NCBI GenBank assembly: GCA_022402565.1
Contig: JAKRSC010000005.1
Span: 208,060-272,059, forward strand
Direction of reading: 5' to 3'
DNA: 64,000 nt
Source: Hydrotalea sp.
GTDB taxonomy: Bacteria > Bacteroidota > Bacteroidia > Chitinophagales > Chitinophagaceae
In this document: positions 1-9,798 of the stretch, one piece after another
How positions within the stretch are numbered: position 1 is the first letter of the stretch
Layout: the number at the start of each line of letters is the position of its first letter
Notes under the pieces: generated by a model
What the model saw: only the letters and a program-made list of their open reading frames with translations
Database searches by the model: none
What the model was told of the DNA's origin: nothing
Position numbers and translations under genes: made by a program

Positions 1-1949
1 ATTGAGCGAATAGGATACTTAGTTACCTGATTACCCATACTGCTTCTACCTTTGATCTCTAACTCTTCAAAATAAAAATCTAATTCTTTGTTTCTGGCAG
101 TACAATTTGGACTTAATTGAATCTTTACAACTTCAGCTTCACCATTTGCGTTGGCTGTGAAATAGTGTACTTTACTTTTATCTGACCCCTTGGTTAAATC
201 GTATTCTTTATCGCGCGTTATGCCTGTTACATTAAATCTCTTACCATAACTCACTCCAGATGCTCCGTCAACATAGATCATATTGTAAGTAGTTCGCTCG
301 TCGTTTTTTCGGAAAATAGCAACATGAATAATGTCTTTCCCAATAAAAACCTTCTCTCCTACTTTCACAACCTTCATAATTCCTCTGCGAGTGAATACTA
401 TAATATCATCTAAATCTGAACAGTCAGTAATAAACTCATCTTTCTTCAATGAGGTACCTATAAATCCTTCTTGCCTATTAACATAAATTTTTGTGTTGGC
501 AATGGCTACCTGTTGAACTTTAATATGATCAAATGGCTTGATCTCAGTTTTTCTTTCACGACCTTTACCAAACTTTTTCAATAAATTCTCATAATACGCA
601 ATAGTGAAATCGTTGAGATGTTCAATATCAAATTTCACCTGCTTAATCTCTGCTTCAATCCCCTGTATTTGTCGTATTAAATCATCAATATCTAACTTGT
701 AAATTCTTCGAACTGGCTTCTCTGTAAGCTTTAGTACATCTTCTCTAGTAACTTTTTGCTTGAGCTGTTTTTGGAATGGAACAAATGCTTTTTCAATGGC
801 TTCTAAAACCAGTTCCCAAGTATTGTGCTTTTTCTCTAGCTCTTGATAAATTTTTTCTTCAAAGAATATTTTTTCTAATGAAGTGTAATGCCATTTAGCT
901 TCTAATTCAGCAAGCTTAATTGTTAACTCTTGGTGCAGCAACGACTTGGTGTGATCTACACTATTTCTTAATAGTTCATCAACTCCCAAGAATCTAGGTT
1001 TGTTATCAAAAATTACACAAGCGTTGGGTGAAATGCTCACTTCACAATCTGTAAATGCATATAATGCATCAATTGTAATATCTGTTGAAATGCCCGGAGC
1101 CAATTCAATTTGAATTTCCACCTCTTTGGCAGTAGCATCGGTTACTTTTTTAATCTTAATCTTACCTTGATCGTTGGCTTTAATGATACTATCTACCAAA
1201 GTGCCTGTAGTAACTCCGTATGGAACACTCTTTATGACAAGTGTTTTTTTATCCAACTCTTCAATATTTGCTCGAACCCTAACCTTACCACCTCGCTTAC
1301 CTTGTTGGTATTGCGACACATCAATCATGCCACCTGTTTGAAAATCAGGAAACAGTTCAAACTTCTTCCCTTTTAGATGTTTGATTGAAGCCTCAATAAG
1401 TTCGCAGAAATTATGTGGTAATATTTTAGTTGATAACCCTACCGCAATACCATCTGCTCCTTGTGCTAAAAGCAAAGGAAATTTCATTGGTAAGTGAATA
1501 GGCTCTTGCTTTCTTCCATCATAACTTAATTGCCAATTGGTTGTTTTTGCATTGAATGCAACTTCCAATGCAAACTTGCTTAGTCTAGCTTCAATATACC
1601 TCGATGCAGCTGCAACATCACCTGTTCTTACGTCACCCCAGTTACCTTGCGTATCTATCAATAAATCTTTCTGACCTAAGTTCACCAACGCATCTCCAAT
1701 ACTTGCATCACCATGCGGGTGGTACTGCATACTTTGTCCAATAATGTTGGCCACTTTATTAAAACGACCATCATCCATTTCTTTCATAGCATGCAAAATT
1801 CTTCTCTGAACAGGCTTTAACCCATCTAAGAGAGCGGGAACCGCCCTCTCTAAAATAACATATGAAGCATAGTCTAGAAACCAAGTTCTATATTGTCCTT
1901 GTACGCCTGTTGTTGAATCTCCCGATGTAAAAAAATGATTATCTGCCAT
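1..1949 (-). CDS. parC: DNA topoisomerase IV subunit A (3' end beyond the window)
   Basis: Breakage-reunion subunit of topoisomerase IV, which decatenates and relaxes DNA together with ParE. I translated this from the minus strand: the ATG is at 1949 and about 649 codons are visible before the gene runs off the left edge. The N-terminal winged-helix/tower region carries RRILHAM and the segment around residues 101-122 (GNWGDVRTGD followed by AAASRYIEARL), in which Tyr118 is the expected DNA-linking tyrosine. A coiled-coil region and the beginning of the C-terminal beta-pinwheel follow. It is the third gene of parE-DUF1835-parC, with 13-base gaps, so one transcript is likely. A GyrA assignment is less likely because of the partner gene and the Bacteroidota ParC-like active-site segment. 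Confidence 0.93.
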   Translation of the reverse strand, partial: MADNHFFTSGDSTTGVQGQYRTWFLDYASYVILERAVPALLDGLKPVQRRILHAMKEMDDGRFNKVANIIGQSMQYHPHGDASIGDALVNLGQKDLLIDTQGNWGDVRTGDVAAASRYIEARLSKFALEVAFNAKTTNWQLSYDGRKQEPIHLPMKFPLLLAQGADGIAVGLSTKILPHNFCELIEASIKHLKGKKFELFPDFQTGGMIDVSQYQQGKRGGKVRVRANIEELDKKTLVIKSVPYGVTTGTLVDSIIKANDQGKIKIKKVTDATAKEVEIQIELAPGISTDITIDALYAFTDCEVSISPNACVIFDNKPRFLGVDELLRNSVDHTKSLLHQELTIKLAELEAKWHYTSLEKIFFEEKIYQELEKKHNTWELVLEAIEKAFVPFQKQLKQKVTREDVLKLTEKPVRRIYKLDIDDLIRQIQGIEAEIKQVKFDIEHLNDFTIAYYENLLKKFGKGRERKTEIKPFDHIKVQQVAIANTKIYVNRQEGFIGTSLKKDEFITDCSDLDDIIVFTRRGIMKVVKVGEKVFIGKDIIHVAIFRKNDERTTYNMIYVDGASGVSYGKRFNVTGITRDKEYDLTKGSDKSKVHYFTANANGEAEVVKIQLSPNCTARNKELDFYFEELEIKGRSSMGNQVTKYPIRS

Positions 1950-1962
1950 ACTTGTAAAAAAT

Positions 1963-2787
1963 TTATTCGCCTGCAGTTGCTTGTGTTTCTGCAGCAGTTG
2001 CTACTTCAATATCTTTCCATCCTTTGTTCCAATCGCCTCGTATTAAAAGCTTACTTTCTGATGCCAATGCTTTAATCCTTCCAACTAAAAATACATCACC
2101 TGTTGCACTTTTAATTTTTTGTAATACTTGAGAAATGAGTTTTTGCAATTTTATTCCATCTGCAGTTGCAGTGCTTAAAATTTGAGCATCATAATAGCTC
2201 TCTGGCTTACTCACCAGCTTTTTACCTCCTTCTAAAATTCTAACGCCTCCGTTTTCTTGCATGAGTTTTGTCCACTCATCAGGATCTACTTCAAACTCGC
2301 TTAATGTAATTACCCGAGCTAGCTTTTTGGCTTTGATGAATTCTTTAGGAGAAATTTCTGATAAGCGTGTAGGATAAAAAATTTGACCTTTATCGTTGAT
2401 GAAGGGCAGGTTGTTTAAGTATAAAACCGAAATAAGTCCTTGGTAATCTTTCAACTGCGACATTAACCAGTAATACCCACATACATCATGCTGATTTTGT
2501 CCCATCCATATCCAAACCTCTACACCTTCTGCTAATTCTTTTTGCAAATTATGAACAGTTAGCTTATCATTTACCAAATCTAATTGTTCGGAATATGGAC
2601 TATTTTCTAACTGCACTTTCCACCAATCCCTTCGTACCTGATAACCCTCTGTTTCATAAATATTTACTATAGGTCCAACCGCATAATCATCTTGAATATG
2701 CCAAACCTGCCCATCCATGGTACTGTCTAATTGAAAAGCAGCTTGTAATGCTGCTATATCTGCTTCTTGAAATACAATATGAATCAT
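1963..2787 (-). CDS. DUF1835 domain-containing protein
   Basis: A 274-residue soluble protein with no signal peptide or membrane segment. The N-terminal half (starting MIHIVFQEADIAALQAAF, then a WHIQDDYAVGPI segment and later VWIWMGQNQHDVCGYYWL) resembles the DUF1835 family. The C-terminal part, after about residue 160, looks like the DUF3658 region often attached to it. The biochemical function is unknown. It lies exactly between parE and parC, separated from each by 13 bases on the same strand, so it is almost certainly co-transcribed with topoisomerase IV. This location is the only clue to its role. The domain call is from recollection of the family; the operon position is seen directly. 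Confidence 0.75.
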   Translation of the reverse strand: MIHIVFQEADIAALQAAFQLDSTMDGQVWHIQDDYAVGPIVNIYETEGYQVRRDWWKVQLENSPYSEQLDLVNDKLTVHNLQKELAEGVEVWIWMGQNQHDVCGYYWLMSQLKDYQGLISVLYLNNLPFINDKGQIFYPTRLSEISPKEFIKAKKLARVITLSEFEVDPDEWTKLMQENGGVRILEGGKKLVSKPESYYDAQILSTATADGIKLQKLISQVLQKIKSATGDVFLVGRIKALASESKLLIRGDWNKGWKDIEVATAAETQATAGE

Positions 2788-2800
2788 ATTATTCTATCTT

Positions 2801-4687
2801 CTATTCCGCTTCAACTACATCTAATTCAAAGCGAAGGTTGTCAATAATAAAGTCTTGTCTTTGTTGTGTGTTCTTACCCATATATTTTTCTAAAAGCTCT
2901 TGAATATGGTCGCCTTGTTCTAAAATAACCGGCTGCAAACGCATATCTCTTCCTATGAACCTGGCAAATTCATCGGGCGAAATTTCACCAAGCCCTTTGA
3001 ATCGAGTGATCTCAGGTTTGTTACCCAACTTTTCAATAGCCGCACGCTTTTCTGTTTCATCGTAACAATAAATAGTTTCTTGTTTATTCCGAACTCTGAA
3101 CAGTGGAGTTTCTAATATATAAACATGCCCTTTCTTTACAAGATCTGGAAAGAATTGTAGAAAGAAAGTCATAATAAGCATACGTATATGCATTCCATCC
3201 ACATCGGCATCTGTTGCTATTACAACATTGTTATAGCGAAGCCCTTCAATACCATCCTCAATATTTAGTGCATGCTGCAACAAGTTGAATTCCTCATTTT
3301 CATACACTACTTTTTTTGTAAGACCGAAACAGTTCAATGGCTTTCCACGTAAACTAAAAACTGCTTGGGTTTCAACATTCCTTGCTTTTGTTATAGATCC
3401 ACTAGCACTATCACCTTCGGTAATAAAAATAGTAGAGTCATTTTGTAATGCTATGAATGCCTCTTTATTTTTTGCTGGTGCTTCTTCATTCAAATGCACT
3501 TTACAGTCGCGCAATTTTTTGTTATGCAAGTTCGCTTTCTTAGCTCTTTCATTCGCCAACTTTTTAATCCCCTGCAATTCCTTCCGCTCACGTTCACTCT
3601 GTTCAATTCTCTTTTTAAGTGCCTCAGCAATGTTGGTATTTCTATGCAAGTAATTATCTAGCTCTTTCGCTAAAAACTCCAACATGAAATTTTTCATAGA
3701 AGGACCACCTTCATATACAACCTGACTTCCCAGTTTTGTTTTGGTTTGGCTTTCAAAAACTGGCTCTTGAACCCTTACACTTACAGCTGCAATTATACTT
3801 GTACGAATATCGGATGCTTCATAATCTTTCTTGTAGAAGTCGCGAATCACTTTTACATAAGCTTCTCTGAATGCTTGCTGGTGGGTTCCACCTTGTGTTG
3901 TATACTGTCCATTGACGAATGAAAAAATGTCTTCGCCGTAATCGTTGTTATGGCTAATGGCTACTTCAATGTCTTCACCTTTTAAATGAATAATTGGATA
4001 ACGTAATTCATCTTCGTTACTTTTTCTTTTCAGCAAATCCAATAAACCATCTTTTGAAATATATTTTTTCCCGTTGTAAGACACGGTTAGTCCAGCATTG
4101 AGATAACAATAGTTCCAAATTTGGTTCTCAATGTATTCATGCAGAAAATGATAGTTTCTAAAAATGGTATCATCTGGAGTGAATAAAACCTCTGTACCAT
4201 TTGGCTCATCGGTTTTTACCTCTTTATGTTCTTTAACTAGAACACCTCTTTCGAATTCAGCTGTTTTTGCCTTCCCATCGCGTACACTGGTTACTTTGAA
4301 ATAATTACTCAAAGCATTCACCGCTTTTGTACCAACCCCATTCAGCCCTACACTTTTTTGAAATGCTTTGCTATCGTATTTCGCACCAGTATTAATTTTA
4401 CTAACAACGTCAACCACTTTTCCTAAAGGAATACCTCTTCCATAGTCGCGAACGCGCACATTTTTCTGTTCAATTTCAATGAGCACTTGCTTTCCATGTC
4501 CCATGGTGTACTCATCAATACAGTTATCTACTACTTCTTTCAGCAATACATAAATACCGTCGTCTGCTGCACTACCATCTCCAAGTTTTCCAATATACAT
4601 ACCTGGTCTAAGGCGAATATGTTCTCGCCAGTCTAGACTTCGTATGCTATCCTCATTGTAGTCGAATAAATTGTTTTTTTCAGCCAT
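2801..4687 (-). CDS. parE: DNA topoisomerase IV subunit B
   Basis: ATPase subunit of topoisomerase IV. The GHKL ATP-binding domain is clear: RPGMYIG near residue 26, VVDNCIDE with the Mg-binding Asn, GRGIPLG, and the lid [14 protein letters not shown]. The transducer domain follows, then the TOPRIM domain with EGDSASGS at about residues 424-431 and [10 protein letters not shown] for metal binding. The protein ends in the usual short C-terminal region. The ATG at 4687 (MAEKNN) gives 628 residues; an in-frame TTG three codons upstream is less likely. It is the first gene of the parE-DUF1835-parC unit and is divergent from the ykgJ-like gene, with a shared 143-base promoter region. Confidence 0.95.
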   Translation of the reverse strand: MAEKNNLFDYNEDSIRSLDWREHIRLRPGMYIGKLGDGSAADDGIYVLLKEVVDNCIDEYTMGHGKQVLIEIEQKNVRVRDYGRGIPLGKVVDVVSKINTGAKYDSKAFQKSVGLNGVGTKAVNALSNYFKVTSVRDGKAKTAEFERGVLVKEHKEVKTDEPNGTEVLFTPDDTIFRNYHFLHEYIENQIWNYCYLNAGLTVSYNGKKYISKDGLLDLLKRKSNEDELRYPIIHLKGEDIEVAISHNNDYGEDIFSFVNGQYTTQGGTHQQAFREAYVKVIRDFYKKDYEASDIRTSIIAAVSVRVQEPVFESQTKTKLGSQVVYEGGPSMKNFMLEFLAKELDNYLHRNTNIAEALKKRIEQSERERKELQGIKKLANERAKKANLHNKKLRDCKVHLNEEAPAKNKEAFIALQNDSTIFITEGDSASGSITKARNVETQAVFSLRGKPLNCFGLTKKVVYENEEFNLLQHALNIEDGIEGLRYNNVVIATDADVDGMHIRMLIMTFFLQFFPDLVKKGHVYILETPLFRVRNKQETIYCYDETEKRAAIEKLGNKPEITRFKGLGEISPDEFARFIGRDMRLQPVILEQGDHIQELLEKYMGKNTQQRQDFIIDNLRFELDVVEAE

Positions 4688-4830
4688 AACTTTCAATTAG
4701 TCATCGTTTTGCAATTGAACTCTTTTTCAATACTGGCAAATGTGCAAGTTTTAAACATACGTTACTTCAATGTGAATAAGTTCAAACTATAGACCTACAA
4801 TCAGCTAGTTTTGAGGAATTAGGTTATACT

Positions 4831-5328
4831 ATGGTTACAGATTTGGCGGAAATAGCGAAGTTAGATGAAGCAAAACAGCTTGAAAATGAGCACTTTTACT
4901 ATTTTTTGAAGGGCTGGAACCCCAAGCGACTCGATCAGCATGTTCATCAACTGTACAAAGAAGTTTCGGATGCAATAGATTGTAGAGCATGTGGTAATTG
5001 TTGCAGGAGCTTTCACGTACAGGTAGAAGCATCGGATATAGAACCCTTGGCGGATCGACTTGGAATCTCCAGCGATGATGTTCAAAATAACTTTTTAAAG
5101 CAAAATGCTGAGGGCTGGCAAGTAAGTCAATCGCCCTGTCATTTTTTGAATGGAAATGAATGTACCGTTTATGAGCAGCGGTTCACCGATTGCAGGTCAT
5201 TTCCACACCTCGATAAGCCTCATTTTCAAGGCCGACTCCTCACGGTCTTCATTACTTATAGCCAATGTCCCATTGTGTTCAACGTAATTGAACAACTGAA
5301 AGAAAAACTTGGCTTTAATAATTTTTAG
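4831..5328 (+). CDS. YkgJ/UPF0153-type cysteine cluster protein
   Basis: A 165-residue cytoplasmic protein of the CxCxxCC family, predicted to chelate zinc or iron. The cluster DCRACGNCC (Cys51, Cys54, Cys57, Cys58) is followed by further cysteines in SPCHFLNGNECTVYEQR, TDCRSFP and SQCP, which is the full family pattern. The function of the family is poorly defined. A TAGTTTTG element at 4806-4813 matches the Bacteroidota -7 consensus and fits a start at 4831. It is convergent with the phosphatase gene, with only three bases between the stops. Confidence 0.8.
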   Translation: MVTDLAEIAKLDEAKQLENEHFYYFLKGWNPKRLDQHVHQLYKEVSDAIDCRACGNCCRSFHVQVEASDIEPLADRLGISSDDVQNNFLKQNAEGWQVSQSPCHFLNGNECTVYEQRFTDCRSFPHLDKPHFQGRLLTVFITYSQCPIVFNVIEQLKEKLGFNNF

Positions 5329-5331
5329 AAC

Positions 5332-6993
5332 CTACTTAAATACTTCTTCAATTACATGTCCTATAGCTGCATTAGGCATTTGTACGCGTAACATTGCTGC
5401 GATAGTTGGAGCAATATCTGTCATATAGGTATTTCTATTTGTTGACTTTCCTGCTTTTACTTTCCAACCCATGAACACTAAAGGAATGTGTGAATCATAT
5501 GGATGCCAATTACCATGCGTAGTGCCTGTTTTACCTCCACCAAAATAGCCTGGCTTCAGCATCACTTGTACATCGCCTCCTAAATGAGTGTTGTATCCTT
5601 TGTAATACATTTCTTTTACTTCAGTTGGCAAATTAGCATGCGCAATTTGAGCACAATCAAAAGCATATGCAACAGCATCAGCCTTTAATAATTGTTGAAT
5701 TAAGAAACTCTTCACTTGTTGAAGATCAATACCAGCGCTGTCATACGCTTCTCTGTTTAAGTACATCTGATAATTTGCAGAACGAACAATACCTCTAGCA
5801 ATTCCAAATTTTTGCTCTAATGTTTTATTCAAATCATTCACATTATAACCAGTTTGTGTACCAGCTGGTAACTTATTGGCTTGCATGAATCCAGGTACAT
5901 GTGCTACACCATGATCGGCAGTTAGAAAAAATAAATACTGTCCTTTCCCTACATGCTTATCTAAGAAATTAAAGAATGCTTCAAACTCTTTATCTAATCT
6001 TAAATACATGTCTTCAATTTCAATTGAATTAGGCCCCATTAAGTGACCTAAATAATCAGGCGATGAAAGGCTCACAGCCAAAAAATCTGTAATTGCATCC
6101 TTCCCTAATTCTTCATGTATTAATGCTGTTTTAGCCATTTCTAAAGTCATGGTATTACCATATGGTGTACTTGAAATGGTACTGTAATCTTTTCCAATTC
6201 TTGATGAAAGTTCATGCGGAAAAACAGGCGCAGCTTCATGACCAAATTTGCCTTCATACACTGAGTTATCGGGATCGCTTTGTTTGTAGGTGTCTATTGG
6301 ACGTAAAGTATTCCATCCCAATGCATACAAACTATCTTGAATCTTTCTATTGTTAAATCGCTTTACCCATTCTGGAAGTTCTTTCATGTAATAGGTACTT
6401 GTAATCCAATTACCATCTACTGAAGAATACCAATATGCTGCATTTGCTGCATGTCCAGCAGGCAAAATAGATCCACGATCTTTCAGGGCAATACCAATGA
6501 CTTTACTTCTAAAATTAGTGGCTACCCTTAGTTCATCGGTAATGGTAGTTGCCCATAAATTACGAGGAGACATAGGCCCTGATTTAGGACTTCCACCAAC
6601 AATTTCTACAGTTGGATCTTCTACGCAGTACACTTCCTTTTTCTTTTTGCGATCATACCATTCGTTGCCCATAATTCCATTTAAAGCAGGAACAGAGCCA
6701 GTATAAACACAGGCATGTCCAGCAGCCGTAACTGTTTGTGCATAAGGAATATGCGTATTTTCAGCAGTAAAACCTTCGCGAAGCATTCTTTTGAAGCCAC
6801 CTTCAGAATAACGATCGTAGTACCGGTATAAAAAGTCCCACCTCATTTGATCCACAACCATCCCTACAACCAACTTGGGGCGGTCTAATGATGTTGAAGT
6901 AGACGCAGATGAATTCGCTTTTTGGGCATGAGCAGATAGTTGAAGCGCCGACAATGCTAAAAAAATTGAAAGACTCTTTTTTATCATAATCAT
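5332..6993 (-). CDS. PafA-like alkaline phosphatase (type I phosphodiesterase/nucleotide pyrophosphatase fold)
   Basis: A periplasmic phosphatase that releases phosphate from monoesters, related to the PafA enzymes of Flavobacteria. A signal peptide ends at SAHA before Gln24. The core opens with LVVGMVVDQMRWDFLYRYY (metal ligand Asp48). It then has the nucleophile region AQTVTAAGH (Thr89), GIMGNEWYD, and the later metal-binding TADHGVAHVPG. The 553-residue length fits PafA. A second in-frame ATG two codons downstream (MIKKSLS) is an equally possible start. It stands alone between convergent and divergent neighbours. I am sure of the superfamily and moderately sure of PafA rather than another phosphodiesterase. 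Confidence 0.85.
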   Translation of the reverse strand: MIMIKKSLSIFLALSALQLSAHAQKANSSASTSTSLDRPKLVVGMVVDQMRWDFLYRYYDRYSEGGFKRMLREGFTAENTHIPYAQTVTAAGHACVYTGSVPALNGIMGNEWYDRKKKKEVYCVEDPTVEIVGGSPKSGPMSPRNLWATTITDELRVATNFRSKVIGIALKDRGSILPAGHAANAAYWYSSVDGNWITSTYYMKELPEWVKRFNNRKIQDSLYALGWNTLRPIDTYKQSDPDNSVYEGKFGHEAAPVFPHELSSRIGKDYSTISSTPYGNTMTLEMAKTALIHEELGKDAITDFLAVSLSSPDYLGHLMGPNSIEIEDMYLRLDKEFEAFFNFLDKHVGKGQYLFFLTADHGVAHVPGFMQANKLPAGTQTGYNVNDLNKTLEQKFGIARGIVRSANYQMYLNREAYDSAGIDLQQVKSFLIQQLLKADAVAYAFDCAQIAHANLPTEVKEMYYKGYNTHLGGDVQVMLKPGYFGGGKTGTTHGNWHPYDSHIPLVFMGWKVKAGKSTNRNTYMTDIAPTIAAMLRVQMPNAAIGHVIEEVFK

Positions 6994-7070
6994 TTGTGTA
7001 TCAGATTAATAGACTTAAAGTTTAGTTCCAATTGGTCAAAGTTATGGTTTCCAAGGCGAACAGGTATGGC

Positions 7071-7103
7071 TTTTGGGTAAACGGTAGCGATTTTATAACT
7101 TTG
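7071..7103 (+). promoter_or_regulatory. Bacteroidota-type promoter of the alpha-oxoamine synthase gene
   Basis: TTTTG at 7071-7075 and TAACTTTG at 7096-7103 match the Bacteroidota -33 (TTG) and -7 (TAnnTTTG) elements with a 20-base spacer. The start codon lies 39 bases beyond the -7 element. This is a pattern match without experimental support. Confidence 0.55.
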
Positions 7104-7142
7104 CGCGAATTTTATTAGAACTGAACCACTTAAATATCATCC

Positions 7143-8402
7143 ATGGCAGACATTTTTGAGAAACTGGTAAAAAACTATGGTCCAATTGGACAACACCGCG
7201 AACGTGCGCACGGATACTTTGCATTCCCTAAGTTAGAAGGTGAAATTAGCAGTCGCATGAAGTTCCGCGGCAAGGAAGTGATTGTATGGAGTTTGAACAA
7301 TTATCTTGGATTAGCTAACCATCCAGAAATCAGAAAAATTGATGCTGATGCATCGAAGCAGTTTGGACTTGCCTACCCTATGGGTGCTAGAATGATGAGT
7401 GGAAACAGCAACCAGCATGAGCAATTGGAAGCTGAACTAGCTGCTTTTGTTCAGAAAGAAGATGCTATTCTCATGAACTTTGGTTATCAGGGTATCATGA
7501 GTGCCATTGATGCAATTTGCGGCAGACACGATGTAATTGTATATGACGCGGAAAGCCATGCATGTATTATTGATGGATTAAGATTGCACCCCGGCCATAG
7601 ATATGTTTTCAAACACAACGATGTGGATGATTGTCGCAAACAATTGGAGCGTGCAACAGCACTTATTGAAAAACAAAAAACTGGTGGTATTCTTGTTATT
7701 ACCGAAGGAGTTTTTGGAATGGCGGGAGATCAAGGCAAGTTGAAGGAAATAGCTGAATTGAAAAAAGAATTCGACTTCAGATTGATGGTTGATGATGCAC
7801 ATGGATTTGGAACACTTGGCAAAACAGGGGCTGGCGCTGGTGAAGAACAAGGTTGTCAAGAAGCAATTGATTTGTACTTCAGCACATTTGCAAAGAGCAT
7901 GGCTTCTATTGGCGCATTTATGGCTGGTCCACGTATTATCATTGATTTTATTCGATACAATATTCGTTCGCAAATTTTTGCGAAGAGTTTACCTATGCCA
8001 ATTGTTGTTGGAAACTTGAAGCGCTTAGATATGCTAAGAAGTATGCCTGAACTTCGTGAAAAGCTTTGGAGCAATGCGCGCAAATTGCAGGCTGGTTTGA
8101 AGGAACGCGGATTTGATATTGGTAAAACTGATAGTCCAGTTACCCCTGTTTATATGAAAGGCGGTGTTGAAGAAGCAACTGCAATGGTAATGGATCTGAG
8201 AGAAAACTATGGTGTGTTTGCTTCGATTGTTGTATATCCAGTTATTCCAAAAGGACATATTATCTATCGTTTAATTCCATCTGCTGCGCATACTGATCAG
8301 GATATTGAAACTACTTTACAGGCATTTAGTGATACTAAGAAAAAGCTAGATGCAGGTATGTATAAAGTGAATGCGATTCCTGATATGGCTGAGACGAAAT
8401 AA
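7143..8402 (+). CDS. Alpha-oxoamine synthase family PLP enzyme (possible serine palmitoyltransferase)
   Basis: A fold-type I PLP enzyme that condenses an amino acid with an acyl-CoA and releases CO2. The family contains KBL, BioF, ALAS and serine palmitoyltransferase. Visible motifs are WSLNNYLGL, GARMMSGNSNQHEQLE, the cofactor-stacking His in DAESHACIIDG (His139), LMVDDAHGFG (Asp217, His220) and STFAKSMAS with the Schiff-base Lys251. Length is 419 residues with no signal peptide. No biotin or threonine-degradation gene is nearby, so BioF or KBL is not supported by context. Sphingolipid synthesis is plausible because it is common in this phylum. The substrate cannot be fixed from sequence alone. 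A good promoter and a terminator flank it, so it appears to be monocistronic. Confidence 0.82.
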   Translation: MADIFEKLVKNYGPIGQHRERAHGYFAFPKLEGEISSRMKFRGKEVIVWSLNNYLGLANHPEIRKIDADASKQFGLAYPMGARMMSGNSNQHEQLEAELAAFVQKEDAILMNFGYQGIMSAIDAICGRHDVIVYDAESHACIIDGLRLHPGHRYVFKHNDVDDCRKQLERATALIEKQKTGGILVITEGVFGMAGDQGKLKEIAELKKEFDFRLMVDDAHGFGTLGKTGAGAGEEQGCQEAIDLYFSTFAKSMASIGAFMAGPRIIIDFIRYNIRSQIFAKSLPMPIVVGNLKRLDMLRSMPELREKLWSNARKLQAGLKERGFDIGKTDSPVTPVYMKGGVEEATAMVMDLRENYGVFASIVVYPVIPKGHIIYRLIPSAAHTDQDIETTLQAFSDTKKKLDAGMYKVNAIPDMAETK

Positions 8403-8409
8403 AAAAACC

Positions 8410-8436
8410 ATCCGCCCAACTGTGGCGGATTTTTTT
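8410..8436 (+). terminator. Intrinsic terminator after the oxoamine synthase gene
   Basis: A perfect 7-bp stem, ATCCGCC at 8410-8416 and GGCGGAT at 8424-8430, has a 7-base loop and is followed by six T residues on the plus strand. Confidence 0.85.
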
Positions 8437-8445
8437 GGCATTGAA

Positions 8446-8478
8446 TAAAAAAAAACAGCCATCCGATTGGATGGCTGT
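8446..8478 (-). terminator. Intrinsic terminator of icd
   Basis: A perfect 10-bp stem, ACAGCCATCC at 8455-8464 and GGATGGCTGT at 8469-8478, has a 4-base loop. On the minus strand it is followed by a run of T (the A run at 8446-8455), so it fits the end of icd, 22 bases past the stop codon. Confidence 0.85.
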
Positions 8479-8499
8479 TGTAATTTCTGAGTGTCTTAA

Positions 8500-9732
8500 T
8501 TAAGCCTTATCTAGCTTAGCTTTTAAGTTCTGGTCCAACGCATCTAAAAACTCTTCAGTATACAAGTAGTGTGTTCCATGTTCTACTTTATTGCCATGTA
8601 TACAAACTGCTAAGTCCTTCGTCATTTTTCCAGACTCAACAGTTTCAATACAAACTTCTTCTAAAGCTTGACAGAAACGAATTAATTCTTCATTGCCATC
8701 CAATTTTCCACGAAACTCTAAACCTCTTGTCCAAGCAAAAATAGACGCAATTGGATTGGTGCTTGTTGGCTTACCCTTTTGGTGTTCACGATAATGACGA
8801 GTAACAGTGCCATGGGCTGCTTCCGCTTCCATTACTTTGCCATCTGGTGTTACCAAAGTAGAAGTCATTAATCCTAAGCTACCAAATCCTTGCGCTACTG
8901 TATCACTCTGTACATCACCATCATAATTCTTACAGGCCCAAACAAAATTACCATTCCACTTTAATGCACTTGCAACCATGTCATCAATTAATCGATGCTC
9001 ATATGTAATTCCAGCATCTTTAAATGATTGCACAAATTCATTCTGATAAATTTCTTCGAAAATATCTTTGAACCTACCATCATACTTTTTAAGAATAGTA
9101 TTCTTAGTGGATAGGTACAAAGGCCATTTCTTCATTAAAGCCTGGTTGAAACAAGCACGTGCAAAACCACGGATACTTTCATCAGTATTATACATAGCCA
9201 ACGCAACACCATCTCCTTTAAAATTGTACACTTCAAACTCTTGTACAGTGCCGTCTTCTCCTTCAAACTTTACGGTGAGTTTTCCTTTACCCTTTGTTAC
9301 AAAATCTGTAGCTCTGTATTGATCACCAAATGCATGACGACCGATGCAAATTGGTGCAGTCCAGTTAGGAACTAACCGAGGTACATTTTTGCAAACAATA
9401 GGTTCGCGAAAAACAGTCCCATCAAGAATATTACGGATAGTTCCATTTGGACTCTTCCACATTTGTTTCAAATTAAATTCCTTCACCCTAGCTTCATCTG
9501 GAGTAATAGTAGCACATTTAATTCCTACACCATAATCTCTAATTGCATTAGCAGCATCAACAGTAACTTGGTCATTAGTAGCATCTCTATGCTCCATTCC
9601 TAAATCGTAGTATTTGATGTCTAATTCCAAATAAGGTAAAATCAATTTGTCTTTAATAAACTTCCAAATGATTCTAGTCATTTCATCCCCGTCCAGTTCA
9701 ACCACTGGATTCGCTACCTGAATTTTTTTCAT
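8500..9732 (-). CDS. icd: NADP-dependent isocitrate dehydrogenase, eukaryotic-like (type II)
   Basis: Oxidises isocitrate to 2-oxoglutarate and CO2 in the TCA cycle and yields NADPH. The 410-residue sequence matches the homodimeric mitochondrial/cytosolic-type enzymes rather than the E. coli type. It starts [14 protein letters not shown] and carries the substrate loop [20 protein letters not shown], a ...[14 protein letters not shown] segment, and [17 protein letters not shown] with [12 protein letters not shown] near the C-terminus for cofactor binding. It is preceded by the ZIP transporter gene on the same strand, with a 66-base gap, and has its own strong terminator. Confidence 0.95.
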   Translation of the reverse strand: MKKIQVANPVVELDGDEMTRIIWKFIKDKLILPYLELDIKYYDLGMEHRDATNDQVTVDAANAIRDYGVGIKCATITPDEARVKEFNLKQMWKSPNGTIRNILDGTVFREPIVCKNVPRLVPNWTAPICIGRHAFGDQYRATDFVTKGKGKLTVKFEGEDGTVQEFEVYNFKGDGVALAMYNTDESIRGFARACFNQALMKKWPLYLSTKNTILKKYDGRFKDIFEEIYQNEFVQSFKDAGITYEHRLIDDMVASALKWNGNFVWACKNYDGDVQSDTVAQGFGSLGLMTSTLVTPDGKVMEAEAAHGTVTRHYREHQKGKPTSTNPIASIFAWTRGLEFRGKLDGNEELIRFCQALEEVCIETVESGKMTKDLAVCIHGNKVEHGTHYLYTEEFLDALDQNLKAKLDKA

Positions 9733-9798
9733 GTTTAAAAACTAAAAGTTCAATAATAAGTGGGCGAATATATTAAAAAAACTAGCATGATTTTATGC

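Noticed and set aside
1110..1376. Plus-strand open frame of 88 codons
   Set aside because: It lies wholly inside parC on the other strand, has no recognised domain and its composition is that of an antisense shadow.
3285..3653. Plus-strand open frame of 122 codons within parE
   Set aside because: It is antisense to the TOPRIM region of parE, whose translation is unambiguous.
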